DNA from: Nectonema munidae
Taxonomy: Eukaryota > Nematomorpha > Nectonematoida > Nectonematidae
DNA: 64,000 nucleotides
Reading direction: 5' to 3'
Assembly: GCA_030549495.1 (NCBI GenBank)
Contig: JAUIRK010000871.1
Span: 62,001 to 126,000, forward strand
Below, in pieces: positions 24,528 to 37,613 of the stretch. The translations under genes were made by a program, and so were the position numbers. The notes under the pieces are model-generated. The model ran no database searches. It was given only the letters and a program-made list of their open reading frames with translations, and was not told the origin of the DNA. Within the stretch, counting starts at the first letter, position 1, and each line of letters opens with the position of its first letter.

Positions 24528-25310
24528 GTAAGCTTAATATTTTTATTTAGGAATGATATGAGTATGTTTATTGCCTTTCATAAATGCGTAAAATGCAAAA
24601 ATCAACAAATAAATTGCTAGAGTATATAAAAAACCCATATTTTTTATTTTCATTTTAAAATAAAAAACTAAATTTATTTAAATTCTTCGATAAAGAGCTA
24701 CTCAAGCCATAGATAGATTTTAAGTATGAAGTTTGAAATTTATTTCATCAACAGATCATTAAGTTAGAAAACTTTTTTAAAATAAAAGTTTTTAGAGGCC
24801 TAATTTTTCAATCGACATAAAATTTTAACTATAAATATGTTTTTACCGTGTTTTATGATTTTAAATTTTAGATATATAGTAGTCTGCCAAAAACACGTAT
24901 ACATTGTACATTATGTTTTTTTGTTGTCTCCCATGGCCTTGCCAGACCACTGACAATTTTTAAATATATTTTTTTTTCAGAATAAAAAATTAAACAAATT
25001 AAAATTCTTCTGAAATTAATTCGGATGTCATAATTCTCAGATTATTATTATTATTATCTATTCTCTTTCTTTCTTACGCTTGTTATTTACAGTACGAAAT
25101 CTTTTTCCTACCATACAATCTGTTGGGAAGATTAAGAGTGTTAGCCACTTCCGATGTAATGGGAAAAGAATTCAAACCTTTTTTGAAATCCAAAATTTAT
25201 ACCTACTTAAATAAATTATTTTCCAAAATATAACTATCATATAAATTATGCCAAATATTTCTTTGTTACAATCAAGAAAAAATTATACGTAATCCTTTTT
25301 ATTCCTAACT
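24528..25310. other. Intronic AT-rich DNA
   Basis: Start of the 8.1-kb intron between the two C1 half-exons. Nothing recognisable before the piggyBac relic begins at about 25.31 kb. Confidence 0.5.
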
Positions 25311-26145
25311 TTTTACAGCGCCCCTTCTTGGTGGTGCTACAGCCCACTTTAAATACATTTTTAAAGATTTTTTTCAGGAGAAGATTCTGGAACATGATCA
25401 TAGCCACCAAATCTTATATCTCCATGTATTTTCTCTGAACGCCCATATTTTGATCCTTTATTTTTTTTATGAAACTTTTATGAAAGTATTTGAACAGTTG
25501 ATCTTCTAAGAATAATTTGAGAACTCATTATTCTTGTTAATTTAATCCAACAATAACCCCAATAGACAAATCCAATGTTAGAAGCCTTTATAAAAAGATT
25601 CCAATCTGATTTTTGCCTTTGATAGACCAAGATTAAATTCGATCTTTTAATACTCGTTTTTTCTTTTGATTTTTATTTTGTACTAACAGTAGTTATATGA
25701 TAAGCACCTTCCAAATTACTGCAAACAGTAATAGTAGAATTATCTTTCCAAACTACAAGCTCTAATTCACTTTTATCGTATACTTTAAAATACCCTCTTG
25801 ATATTTTTCAATAAAATACAATCTCTCAATCTATTAGATCTTATTGTTGCAGTAGGTTTGAATCCTAATTTTTTAAGATCTTTCAAAATTTGTCAAAATA
25901 CAATTTGTTTTCTGAATGATTTTCAATTATTTTGATAGAGTCTGTTATAACTCTTGTACCTAAAGGAATTTTTTAATTATCAGTTTTACCTTGATATATA
26001 TATTGAAACATAACATGGAATTCCAGATTTTCCAGATTTTCCAGATAACATCCACAACTTATACCCACGAATCTGCCTTTCCTTGATTTGGGATTTTTTT
26101 ACTTGAAACATTAGAATTGTCTGCACCATATGATCTTATATTATA
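25310..26145 (-). pseudogene. piggyBac transposase (DDE_Tnp_1_7) C-terminal half, decayed
   Basis: On the minus strand, in piggyBac order: VKKSQIKERQIRGYKLWML (the KPxKxGxKxW block), IYQGKTD (the Y-x-GK block), PLGTRVITDSIKII, KLYFDKF, LKKLGFKPTATIRSNRL (the G-x-x-ATGT-IRxNR block), VVWKDNSTITVCSN, and RFGGYDHVPESSPEK, followed by a CxxxC-like tail. Numerous stops and frame changes; the N-terminal part and the transposon ends are not recognised. This is the only piggyBac-type coding relic in a window with eleven TTAA MITEs, though whether it mobilised them is unknown. It abuts a hAT relic at about 26.15 kb. Confidence 0.8.
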
Positions 26146-26149
26146 CCCT

Positions 26150-28250
26150 GATAAAAGAATTATTCCAAAAAATTTTAAAGTTTTTCATATTCTATATTAA
26201 AAATTGTACCCCTTTCATTCTCAATCGATGAAGGAGGACATGAAAGTAATTCTTTGATAATTTTGGAAACAAGTTTTGATTAACTTTCCACCAATATGTC
26301 GGATTGCAATATTTTTACTTAAGTTCAAGTGAAGAAAACTTTTTCAATTCTATTTCAAACTTTATTTATCATCAATGATAAAAAAAGGTGTGTTTTGACA
26401 TTCTACAGATCCCTTACTTTAATTTGACATGATTTTTGAAGATAATAAATTATCAAAATCGAAGAACACAAACTTTTTTCTCTAGAGAACGTGCCTTCTA
26501 CTTTCATAAATTCGATAAAGATCTTACCTATCTTCATATATTTCTTAATCATTTCTTTTTTCTAAATTCGTGTATATGGTTTCCTGAAAATTGTGAATTA
26601 TACAAAGCTCAGTTTTTCGCTCCAACTCAAAATTTTTAAACAAAGCATTTATGAATCTCAGGTCTAAAAATGTATCAGATAAATAAATTATTTTTTTCAT
26701 TTTTAGAAAAAAATTTTTTCCATTGAATCTGATCAATGTTTGTATTAATCCACAAAATCTAATATCACTTTTTGGTTTTTCTATAAATTGCTTTTATAAA
26801 CGTTGACTTGTGGAATGATTTCAGATGCACCGACATTTCTCGTACTCAATCGAAACATAATTATTATTTTTTTAATTTCAAAAATTTTGTTGCAACATTT
26901 TTTAATCAATTGACACCGTGTAGCATTAAAAACGCAAATTTGGAACTTGTGAGCGATAATTTGCAATTATTTTTTTGTTCAAATAATTCTTTCTAACATT
27001 AAGTAGGTACTATTCCAAGATATAGATACATCCTCAAATTTGTCTTCTGGTAGACGTTGTTTCTTTTGTAAAACTATGAATTTTGCACAAGTTACAGTAG
27101 AATTATTAAAGTGGCTTCTTATTTGTCCGAAACTTTAATAATAATGCTGATATTTTTTGTTCAAAAATTGAATCTTGAAGAACTAGCTGAGTAGTATATA
27201 TAAAACAACTTAAACTTTTTAAACCAGTATTTGCCACTTCTCTAACGATGTTTCCTGCATTGTCATGAACTATCATATGGATTTTAGATATTGGAATTTT
27301 TTATTCATCTGTTACTTCATTGATAAATCTGGCATATATTAGCTGGAGTGTGAGAAATGGAAAATGGCTTAACTTTTAAAACCATGAATAATAATTATTC
27401 ATCAATACAGTTAGCGGGTAAACTAAAAAATAAAACTTAACTGGTTAGATTAGAATCAATACCTGATAAACGAATTATTATAATTGTTTGTCCATATATC
27501 TGTTGTCAAACTCATGTTCTTGGTAACATTACTTTTTTTCTATTTTACTTAAAACATTTGAATAAATTTATGAAAAAATAAGTATTTTTTAGATTGTGAC
27601 TCATAATTAACCTACACCTTCAACAATTAATATGTTGAAAGTCAGTTACTGTCATTTCTGCAATAGCAACCTGGATATTTTAAACTTGAACTATGTTTAC
27701 ATCCAAAAATTTTGTGCATTAATTCATATATTTCTTCTAAAGTTTTTTGAGAGCAGCTTTCACTTGAATCTTTGTAGTCAATTTTTATTCTTTTATTCAA
27801 TGTAAAAATGTAGGTTCAATTCTATTATTTTTAAGATGTTCGAAGACTTTTCTGAAAATTTAAATTCAATGATTTAAATTTTCAATATAAAAAATATACG
27901 AAAAAGATCTTTTCCTTTTATCAGGAAGCAAGCTATAAACTATTGATATCTGGACATTATTGCAAGAAACGTGAATGCTGAAAATTTAAGATAAAATCGT
28001 TGGTCGTTTTTTAAATGTTCCATCAACAAACATTTAAGTTATAAATTTCATCATTATAATATATTTTAAAAATATTAAGTTGAATTTTAAAATAATAATA
28101 AATGAGGGAAACCTCAAAATGGAACAAAAAAAGAGAAGTATTTTATTAGTTTCAATTTCATCATACTGTAACAATTGCCCATTTCCTATCAGCTTCAAAT
28201 TATTATTTGGAATAATAAAAGGATCCCTTTAGGTCGTTCTTTATACAAGT
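26150..28250 (-). pseudogene. hAT transposase (ZBED-like), decayed
   Basis: Minus-strand blocks in hAT order: SLTTDIWTNNYNNSFI (27.5 kb), KIHMIVHDNAGNIVREV (27.27 kb, the catalytic D-N-A-x-N block), ISWNSTYLMLE (27.0 kb, the RWNST block), ASEIIPQVNV (26.8 kb), FLDLRF (26.66 kb, the FLDPRFK block), NPTYWWKVNQNLFPKLSK (26.26 kb) and PPSSIENERG (26.2 kb, dimerisation domain). Frame changes and stops occur throughout. The 5' limit is vague; no BED finger was clearly seen. It lies inside the RhoGEF intron, antisense to the gene. Confidence 0.82.
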
Positions 28251-28831
28251 GGTTGTATCTTTTAAAACATCTAGGTTTTGCTCACCCTTTTCGCGTTATA
28301 AATATTATCTCTAAAATCTTTGATTCAATTGATTGAAAACAAAAACCTGGTATTACTTTTATTTTCTTGTTGAACAAAACCCATTTTTCTTTGCGTCATT
28401 TTTGTTATTTTCCATTATTTCATTTTTGATTTTGTTGGCTTGTGGTTATGTTGCACAAACTTTTTAATTTCATATTTTTATCAATTTTATATCTTATTTT
28501 ACCCAAGCAATGATTTTAACGGTTCATTGCACGAACATAATTTCCAGATTTTATGCATATTTCTAAGCCAATAGAAAAATAAACTTTGATATAGAAAAAT
28601 TGATGAATAAAAAACTGTGCAACACTCAAAAAAGTACAAGAGATCTATTACCGTTTTTATATGCAAAATGAGATGGGAAATCCATTTTTGCAGAAGTGTC
28701 AGTGTATACCCTTTTGTCATTATTATTATTAAATAAAATTCTCTACCCCATGTAAAATGTTTTTCAACCCAGGGCTACACTTAATACGTATACTTCAAAG
28801 CTTGTGTTTTCTTATCTTATTTGTTTTCAAC

Positions 28832-30370
28832 AATGAGTGCAAGAAACGGCAAAAATAATTCAAACAGATTATGTTACATATGTGGGGAAGTAATTTTTGT
28901 TTTTACGGAAAGCGCAGTATTACTCGCCATACCAAGAAAATGTACAAGGCGTATTTCTATTGTGACTTGAGAGACCAGGATATGTCATGAGCTCCTCTTG
29001 TTTGTTACCTTACAGGTGTGAAGACATTGAGTGCCTGGTATGCAGGAAAAAATGTTCACATGAAGTTTCGTGTGCCAATGATTTGTCGTGAGCAGAAAGA
29101 TCACTAATGGTTGCTATTTCTGTCAGCAAGACTTTACAGGCTGCACTACAGCAAAGAAAAAGAAACGCATTGTTTGCCCAAATTTGCAATCAGCAATGCT
29201 ATCAGTAGAGCACTCAGAAAATTTATCTGGGCCCAAACCTTCAGATCAAGGAATGCAGAGTTTCACCAGTGCAGATGAACATTCGATTGGTGAATATATG
29301 GAGCCGAATCATCCAGAAAATGAGAATAAACCAATACTATTTTCTTAAGGAGATGACTTGTGCATGGATCTCTATTTAACCAAAGACAAAAGGGAGTTTC
29401 TTGCATCAGGGTTTCAAGAACGTAATCATGAAAAAGGAGTGAAGATAACACTCTACAAAAACGTACAGAATCTGTTTACATTATTCACCATAAAGGATAT
29501 CTTATGCTTTTCTAATTCACAGAACTTTTTGAGCAACTGGAAATACCATATGATAACACCAACTGGTGACTTTTCATAGATGAATCTAAAGACAGCATCA
29601 CAGCTGTTCTGCTACACAATGGTTACACTATGTCTTTTGTTCCCATAGCACAGCCGAATGATATTCAAATCTCAACGCAATTCTAGCAAGCATACAGTAT
29701 GATGACCATAACTGATATATTTGTGCAGATTTCAAGGTTGTGGTCATGCTTACTGGCCTTCAACTTGGCTATACTAAATTTTGCTGCTCCTTGTGCTTAT
29801 GAAACTTCAGAACCGGAACGGAACATTATGTACGCAAGGATTGGACGATCCGAGATGAAATTGAGCAAGGAAAACACAACATCATGCACAAACCACTTGT
29901 GAAAAGTGATAGAATTCTTTTACCATCTTTGCATATAAAAACTTGGTTTGCGAAAGCCTTGAAAGAATCCTCCACATTTCCATATCTTGCAGAGAAGTTC
30001 CCTTTCCTGTTTCAAGCTAAAATTAACGAAGGTCATAGGTCCCCAAATTCGAAAAAGCGTACTTGATGAAATGAAGAGAAGCTTGCCTTTAAGTCATTCA
30101 AGAAAGTTTGCCATAACTTCTGGGGAACAATCGTTCAGAAGACTTGTGCAAGTTCTGAATGATCTGCTGTGTCATTATCATAATATTGGATGTAACATGT
30201 CTCTAAAAGTTCATGTTCTCCACTCTCATTTGGAGTTTTTTCGCAAAATTTTGGTGATGTGAGTGATCAACATGGCGAGAGATTACATCAGGATATTCAG
30301 TGATGGAGCGACGATTCAAACGAAAATGGAACCCTGGCATGTTGAAAGACTTCTGAAGTTGTTTAAACTG
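28832..30370 (+). pseudogene. TE-like CYICG zinc-finger family, near full-length, decayed (copy 1)
   Basis: Starts MSARNGKNNSNRLCYICGE and continues, with frame changes and stops, through NGCYFCQQDFTG, NLQSAMLSVEHSE, FLASGFQERNHEKGVKITLY, a FIDES-like block and LLHNG, KPLVKSDRILLPSLHIKTWF and FPYLAEKFPFLFQAKI, to GCNMSLKVHVLHSHLEFF. This matches an intronless, multi-copy family of uncharacterised invertebrate proteins that I recall from many genomes (LCYICGE... WREP..H..DCYFC... EKNLL..GT... GCNMSLKVHFLHSHL). The function and transposon class are unknown to me. A second partial copy is at 62.9-63.5 kb. About eight breaks are apparent. Confidence 0.65.
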
Positions 30371-30599
30371 ACACGTGTGTGTTTTTTTATTCATAAGCAA
30401 TAAATGTTTTGTTATACCAACTAAATTTTTGCTTTGTTTTTGTAACCCAGTATTTGCAATGTTGTGCTCAATACGCAATATTTTGCAGTATATTATAAAA
30501 CATATGGTACCTGGTACAGGAAAATGGTGTTTAATTTGGAGGAATAAATGCCATATTTAGAAGCAGAATTATTTTTTGACCCAGAAACGGGTCTTACTT

Positions 30600-31683
30600 A
30601 ATTTGTACTTTTTTGAACCTCAAATTTGTTGCACAGTGAATCGCCAATAAAAAATCCTGAATAGGAGGATACAAACACTCGTAAAGTAAGAAATAAACTA
30701 ATGGAAAGGAAATGTGCTAAGAAGTGAAAAGGAAGAATAAAAATGAGGGTACAAACTTCTAAGCTTCAAACGGCGCACACTTGCAACTAGTTAACACATC
30801 GCTTTTACTAAGATAGGTCTCTTTTTTCCACTGGACGTTTTGTTCCGTGTACCCCCGGGGCCCTCCAAGATAAAAACATCTTTCTCCGTTTCTGGGAAAA
30901 TAAATTTTATCGTTAGAAATAAGATTTTATGTAAATAAAGGAGCATTTCATCTTGCATATCTAATTCCACTGAAGATACCTCATAATACTGAACATTTAA
31001 CGAATTTTTACGATTTATAGTTCAAAAGTTTTTCATAGTGTGAACACGCATAATTCGGATTTTGTAGACTCTCCCTGTGATAATTGTTCAAGCAGAAAAA
31101 GGTTTTTTCATGTTTAAAAAGTGTCAAAAGAGCTTCGTAATTTCAGTAAGACTTTCAAATTTAAAGATCATAAAACAAGATGTGAGTTTAACTGTTGATG
31201 AGCTTTGCATTGCTTATGTGTTTCTAAGCTTCACTTATTTATTAAACTATACGATGATACATTCCAACTTTCCACGATTTCCTTTCAATTAAAATAAGGA
31301 AATAAAATATAAATAAGTATTACGTAGTAATTTTTAAAATTAAAATTTAAAAAAAGAATCAAAATTTAAACAAAAGAAAAATGTTAATAAAATTAAAAAA
31401 GATGTTAATTAATTTGAAGAACTTGATTATATATGCGTTGCTAGAAATATTTTTAGTATGTGTCAGGCCCATCAAAGTACCTCCCCCCACCCTTCTGGGA
31501 TTTATTTTGCCCTCTGAAACTCGCTTTAAATATATGCACTTTCTTATAGTGCCTGCCCTATTAAAATCAGTTTTGCCCCCGTGCTTGGAGTTTGGCAATT
31601 GGGCTGGTATGTGCAGAGAATGATTTACACTTTACGTTACGAAAAAAGTATGGAAGTGACATGCATCTATAAACCAACGTTAT
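30600..31683. other. Intronic DNA, no gene recognised
   Basis: Contains the 3' non-coding end of the CYICG-family copy (TTGTTGCACAGTGAATCGCC near 30628, matched by TTGTTCCACAGTGAATTAGC near 63258), then AT-rich DNA. The C-rich patch at 31.47-31.6 kb has no recognised identity. Confidence 0.45.
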
Positions 31684-32527
31684 GGAGTTCACGGAGTTGA
31701 AAAGTTTGGGAAGAGTCGGAGTCGGGCCAGTTTTAGTAGAAAATTAGAGTCGGAGTCTGAATTGACGGTTCTAAGAGCAGCTATGAAAGAGAAGATGGCC
31801 GAAGCATTTTTGTTTTTGCAAACAAATTAAAATTATATTGACTTTTTTTTTAAAAATATTTTCTTATAGTTTTGAATGGTATTTAAATTCATTAAATAAA
31901 GAATTTTTCATTATTTAAAAAAATTCAATTTTATTAATAACAAAAAATATCAATTGGAATTTTCCGAGTTATAAATGTAATTTTGTGATTGATTTTTATC
32001 AAAAAAGAAATATCGAGCAATAAAATCAACAATAATATTCTGACTATTATTAGCCAAATTTTTGATCACATTAAGAGTTTCATGATTCATTATTATTGTT
32101 TGTTTCGATAAAGTGATTATTAAAAGAAAAATAAATTTGTTATATTATTATTGTTTTGTCTATAATTTTGATAAAGAAGAGTGTTTTGGGGAAATTTATT
32201 GTCAATAAATTTTTGCTTGAAAATCTTGCTCCTTTATTAAAATCTTACACCTTTCCAAAATTTATCTTGGAAAAAATACACATTTTATCTATTCCAACTA
32301 GATTTTTTGTACACTCTTACAGTCTAAATCAAAATTAAGTGCCCTTAGTTTCAAAATTTTGAAGTTGGAGTCGCACTTTTGAAGAAGTCTAATGTCGGAG
32401 TCGGATTTTAAAAAAAGCTTGATGTCGGACCCTTGAAGAAACTTGGTATTGGAGTCACAGTGGGGTCGAATTTTTTAAATACCCGGAGTCAGTCAAATTT
32501 TTAACACTTCGCCTCGCAAGCCCTGCT
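31684..32527. repeat. GGAGTCGG-rich element, probably non-autonomous hAT
   Basis: Both ends carry degenerate (R)GAGTCGGAGTCGG blocks (31684-31780 and 32362-32510) around an AT-rich core. The right end read on the minus strand is CAGGGCTTGCGAGGCGAAG, a hAT-like CAGGG terminus. No matching left terminus or duplication was found. It ends only 57 bp before the next RhoGEF exon. Confidence 0.45.
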
Positions 32528-32584
32528 ACAAATATAATTAATAATTTATTACTTTTGTTTTAAATCATCTACTATTTACTTTAG

Positions 32585-32694
32585 ATTGTGGAATCAAGGT
32601 ACACGATTTGAAAAATTGCAAAGAAACTTTATGTAATTTGAACTTTGTAAAGTCTTCTACAAACCAACCTCAAGCCAAATTCTCGTCTTTCTCA
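32585..32694 (+). CDS. RhoGEF exon 3: second half of C1 zinc finger
   Basis: Acceptor TTTACTTTAG, phase 1; donor TTCTCA|GTAAGA, phase 0. With the last A of exon 2 it gives ENCGIKVHDLKNCKETLC, then NLNFVKSSTNQPQAK. It completes the finger (C-x2-C, x4, His, then two Cys). The join across an 8-kb intron is supported by exact phase and by completion of the zinc-ligand pattern. The final His-x4-Cys-x4-Cys spacing differs from the usual His-x2-Cys-x6/7-Cys, so the finger is atypical. It is unlikely to bind phorbol ester (known for this group). Confidence 0.88.
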
Positions 32695-35106
32695 GTAAGA
32701 TCGATACTTTTTTTTAAATTCTAAATATGAATTCCTAACATTGTCATAATATGTAATTATGGAATGGATATATCAAACTATAATTAACTCTGATGAAAAT
32801 TCTTAATTATAGTATCAGATTATCCACATTCTAATATTGAATCCTGTAGCGCACACGTGGTTTCTCTATGAAATATGCTTGCAAAAATAATGTTTATTAC
32901 TTCTTTTTTCTTTGATATTTTGCTAAATTCTTAATATTATTACAAATATAGAATGTTTAAAATTAAAAAGAAAAATAAGCGTTTGGGGAAAAATATTTTT
33001 TAAAATTACTTTATTGTACTAAATTATAAATTTAGTTTTTTTACTACTAAAATGTTTGAAATCTTTTTTATTCGTATAAAAATTCAGGGTCCACAAGTCG
33101 ACCATTGGCGTATATATATATACATTAAAAATCCTTTTAATTTCTTTTTCATTCAGTAAAGGGAGGGCACTTATTATTATGATTACTGCGAACAGTACCC
33201 ATCGCTCTAATATCTTTCTTGCTCAAATCTTCCACAAGTTCTTATGAAGTAAAGAATTCACTAAAATAAAATTCGACATTGGAAAGAGAAGATATAAAAT
33301 TATTTACCACTTTTTATCCCAAAGTACTCTGCCTGAATTTACCTTGATACAATTGAATTCGTAAGGATATCCCATAGGCGAAAACATACAGCAAAGCTTC
33401 TACCCAAAACAAATGTGGATTCTCTTTATAAATTGTTGGCAACTATGCCGGCCAAAGTATGGTACAATAGACTCATCAATGCTGATCTCAACTTTTCATT
33501 CAAAATTACAATCTCGCCTTTTCCATTTTATCTTCTAAGTTTATTTTTGAGTTATCAACTAAATAAAACTTTTTGATTTCACTTAATATCTACTTCTTGA
33601 AAGAACTTTGCTAACAAGAGCAACTCCAAAATCTTGTTCAGTGCTCCAAAAGTCTTCCTTCGGAAGAGAATGATATCGCGATAATTATAAAATCGAAAAA
33701 ATATCCCATTGTCTTTTCAATCAATAGAAATTATTCAATTTCTGCGCAACTTAAATAGACGATAATGCAACTATTTAGGTGAAAACAGGAAAAAGCACCT
33801 TTCGGATTTCCCTTTTCCAGCTCTCAACCTAAATGGTCGGTCCTTTTCTCTGTCTCAGGACTGAGACAGGAAAAGGTACCTGGAAATAGGACCTGCGATT
33901 TTTTCCCAGGCCCTCCTGGGAAAAAAAATAATTTTTTTGATTTTAAGAAAATATTGACTTCGACAATTATCTCAATTTTTTTGGAAATTTTTATTTTATT
34001 TTATAATTTCTCAATTTGAAAGGACCCTGATAAATTTCCAATTGCCACTTATAATATTTAAAATTGTTCATTGTGGTAACTTTTCAAGCCGAATTGCATG
34101 GCGAATCCCTTTTTCAATTTGACGAAGAGATATCATGCGGTTTTTGTGGCGAAATTTTTTTCTTCAAAATTATCATAAGAAAAGTCGTTTCTCACTAAAC
34201 CAAATACGCTAAATCCGAATCCGTTGTCAGAAATTGCATATCTAGTGTGGTTTTGACATGGGAATAAGAAAGTGGTTCTTAATGGTCAATAATTTATTTA
34301 AAGAAAGGCAACATTTTAAAGTGTATTCTAGCTCAATTTTTTCCGTAGATTCCAAATATGCTTTTTATTATTTTATCCCTTTAATAATTACAAAGTTATG
34401 AGTAATTTTATGTTGACATGGACTCTGCACCAAATTTTGGATTTTTGTGTTAAAATAACTGTAACTCTGAAATCTTTAGAATAATAGATAATTTGCTATA
34501 TCTTAGAATTAATAAGTATTTGATTTGGACAAAAGAGATAGGAAAGTTATCATTTTCATTTTATTCAAAAATTAACCAGATTTTTGAAAATAATATCTTA
34601 TTCAAATAAGTTTTTTCATATGTTTGGACTTGCCAGGCTCTATACTTTCTTTCGGCCATGGACAATTCTAAGATCCCAATTTTTTTCTTATTATTTTTTA
34701 GAAAATTTATATATAAATCAATTCAAATATCTAGTTTCAGAATCTGTAATCGGTTTTTGCATATCTATTATAGTTTTCGAGATATTCGACTTTAAAAATC
34801 CAAAAAAGTTACCATGACCAAATTAAAAAAATATATGATTTTCGGATATCCGACGGTGATTACAATCCAAATATCATATTTTTAGTTCATTTCGAGTCAT
34901 AAAGTTTAGTTTTGGTCATTACAATCAAAATCTGCCAGGATTGGAGGATGTTAATATACACCTAAAAACAAGCATTTCGGCACTATTTTCAAGCCGATTA
35001 GAGCACGTTTAAAGCTTCTTCTCGAATATTCAAATATTTTTTGTAAGCAATCTATAAGAGAATATTGTTTTCTTGGACAACTCTTTATGCTGATTCGAAT
35101 ATAGAA

Positions 35107-35305
35107 TTTTCATTTTACGTTTGTCCTTTTTCATTTTAAGTTCGTCTTTTTTCACTTGTTCGTCCTTTTTCATTTTAAGTTCGTCCTTTTTCATTTTAAG
35201 TTCGTCCTTTTTCATTTTAAGTTCGTCTTTTTTCATTTTAAGTTCGTCCTTTTTCACGTCCTTTTTCATTTTAAGTTCGTCTTTTTCATTTTAAGTTTGT
35301 CCTTG
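35107..35305. repeat. 21-bp tandem array, unit TTCGTCCTTTTTCATTTTAAG
   Basis: About nine units, some with a shortened or single-base-changed copy. Read on the minus strand it gives KMKKDEL repeats, which I regard as a by-product of the array rather than a protein. The unit matches the arms of the palindrome at 6176-6280. Confidence 0.85.
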
Positions 35306-37507
35306 TGACTTTAACATTAAATTCGTTTCAAAAGCATGTTCAAAAAAAAACTAGGAACTATTTTTCCAAATTTCAAGATATTTTTTACCTTAAGAAATGT
35401 AAAAAAAATTAATTAAAAAAACTAATATACAAATTAAAAAAATAATTTCATATTCCTTTTTGTAAGAAACTTAGTTAGAAGCTAAAATGAATTGATTTTT
35501 TAGTACTTCATGAAATTTATTTCTCATTTTCAATTATTTGTTCAAGTTTCAAAGTTTTTTGTTTACATTTGGAAAAGATTTCTTATTTAATTTTGCTGAA
35601 TTTCAAAATATCTCTTGAGCAGCTCTCAAAATCAGTTTCATGTTAATTTTTTAAAACTATTTTGCCTATAAACAAAAATTATTCGTTTTTTAATCAAAAA
35701 CTCGTAAATTTCCCACTGTATTTTTGTTATTTTTAAAAAAAATTTGATAAACAAGGTCATAAACTATACTAAAATGGATGTTAAAACAAACTGTTTTAAA
35801 CTTCAAAATAAATTAAAAACAGTAATATTGTAGTTTAAAAAATCTTCCAAAATAACTCTTTTCTAATTAAATAGACTGTTGTGAATCCCTCCCCGAAAAC
35901 TCCGACTTCATAAGTATTGTAGTTTCAAAGTTGCAGCCATTTTTCCAGGATGAGCTTTCGAAATTCTAAACTTTTTAAATAAATCCAAATTTTAAAACTA
36001 AAAGCCTAGGATCAATATCCCCAACGTGCCAAGAGAGATGTTTATTTTTTGATTTTATGTCGTTTTCACAGTTTTTTTTTGAGAAATGGTCTTTTTTCCT
36101 GGCCGCATCCTAATTTTTCTCCACCATATAAAATCGATGAAAAGCGACAGGACCAATTTGTGAAAGCCAAAACTGACCTTATTCTTATGCATTTTTGTAT
36201 ACAAATACTTAATCTATCGCTTAAGCTATCTTAATATGTTTTTATTTTTATCCTAAAGCTTATAACTTCATTTCTACATTCATTTATAAAAAAGTCCTTT
36301 TTCCTCCCCATGTCCGTAACAGGAAAAAGGACCTTTTAACCGTTTTAGCTAGCAACATGAAATTTTGATTTCTCAAGCCTTACTTACCTAAAAACTCAAA
36401 GACAAAAGCTTTTCTTGAAATTTATTAAAACTTTGGAGCTAGAGTTATTTTGACCAATTTGTTAAGCAATTTCGTGCACCCTATATTTTGCTTGTTTTAT
36501 AATCTTTTTAACATTTTTTTTACCAAAAATGATTGTAATAATATTAATAACAACTTATAACTCTACCAATCCTTGCAAAAAAATTATATACTCTAAATAG
36601 TCAGTATATCTCTATAACACTAGGTTCCTTTTCCTGAAAAATGTTGCCAGGGAAAGTGACTTTGACATTTTAAAGTTCGTAGCCCAATCAAATTTGCACT
36701 TCCTAAAGCTAAGCAAGAGTACTTTATAAAGGGGCGCGCATCCTCAAAATTATGGGGGGGGCGATTTTTTCTTCTTCCATTTTTCAAAATTACTGGTCTG
36801 GAAATACCACGGGAGACCAAATATTCAAACAATCCTTTAAAATAGAATGTATACAGCGCATGATTAAATTTATAAGACTACATTATATTTTTTTTACAAA
36901 ATTGATGAGATTTAAAAACTAATTAATTTAATAATACTAATGGAGAATTTGAGAAAGAAGAGCTTGAGAGAGGAGAAGAGAGAGAATGAAATGAGCGAGA
37001 TGTTTGAATGAAAATGATAGAAAAATGGCGTTGAGTGACAAAGAAGCGGAAAGAGTTATTGTGTGAAATGATATGAAAATTTAAAGCTTGTCTCACTGGT
37101 ATGCATGGTATGCAATTTAAAAACGGAGCGAACGTCAAATCCATAAATGGAAATGTCTTAGTGATGTCATCAAATATTATTGTCTCCGACTATGCTTTCT
37201 GGAATATTATCACGTTTAGCAAGTTGAATTCTGATTTAGTGTATCAGTGTATGTAACAGTGGGATAGAGCTCTTATTTTATTTTTTACAGCGTTTCAAAT
37301 TCACTCCCTCCCAGGACGCAAAAAATCTCTATTTTTCAAAAACTCAAAAAAATCCCAAAATAATTATCTCACAGTATTCACTCTTTGCTTCTTTTATTCT
37401 AATACTCTGTCCTTACTAACCCCTTTCAACCATTTAAAAAGAGGCTCTAACAAAAAAGTTTATTTTTCCCCTGTTAAAGTGACCAAATTTAACTTTTTTT
37501 TACTTAA

Positions 37508-37613
37508 CCCATTTAAGACCAAGCAAAGCAGACAACTTTAGTAATTCCTATTAAATTCCATGTAAAGTAGGAATTCATTTGTGTTCCCTTTGGGAACATT
37601 GGTCGTAAATGGA
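37508..37613. mobile_element. TTAA-type (piggyBac-like) MITE
   Basis: 106 bp with TTAA on both sides (37504-37507, 37614-37617). Starts CCCATTTAAGACCAAGCAAA and ends GAACATTGGTCGTAAATGGA. Family blocks AAAGCAGAC and CCCTTTGGGAACATTGGT are present. Confidence 0.82.

Noticed and set aside
25093-25200. Possible RhoGEF exon after TTATTTACAG at 25093
   Set aside because: The frame in phase 1 gives no zinc-ligand pattern, whereas 32585-32694 completes the C1 finger exactly.
35030-35269. Minus-strand ORF of KMKKDEL repeats
   Set aside because: It is the translation of a 21-bp tandem array whose unit length is a multiple of three; no start context, domain or splice support.
36923-37144. 73-codon minus-strand Ser-rich ORF
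   Set aside because: Low complexity from purine-rich repeats (GAGAGAGGAGAAGAGAG) on the plus strand; no family match.
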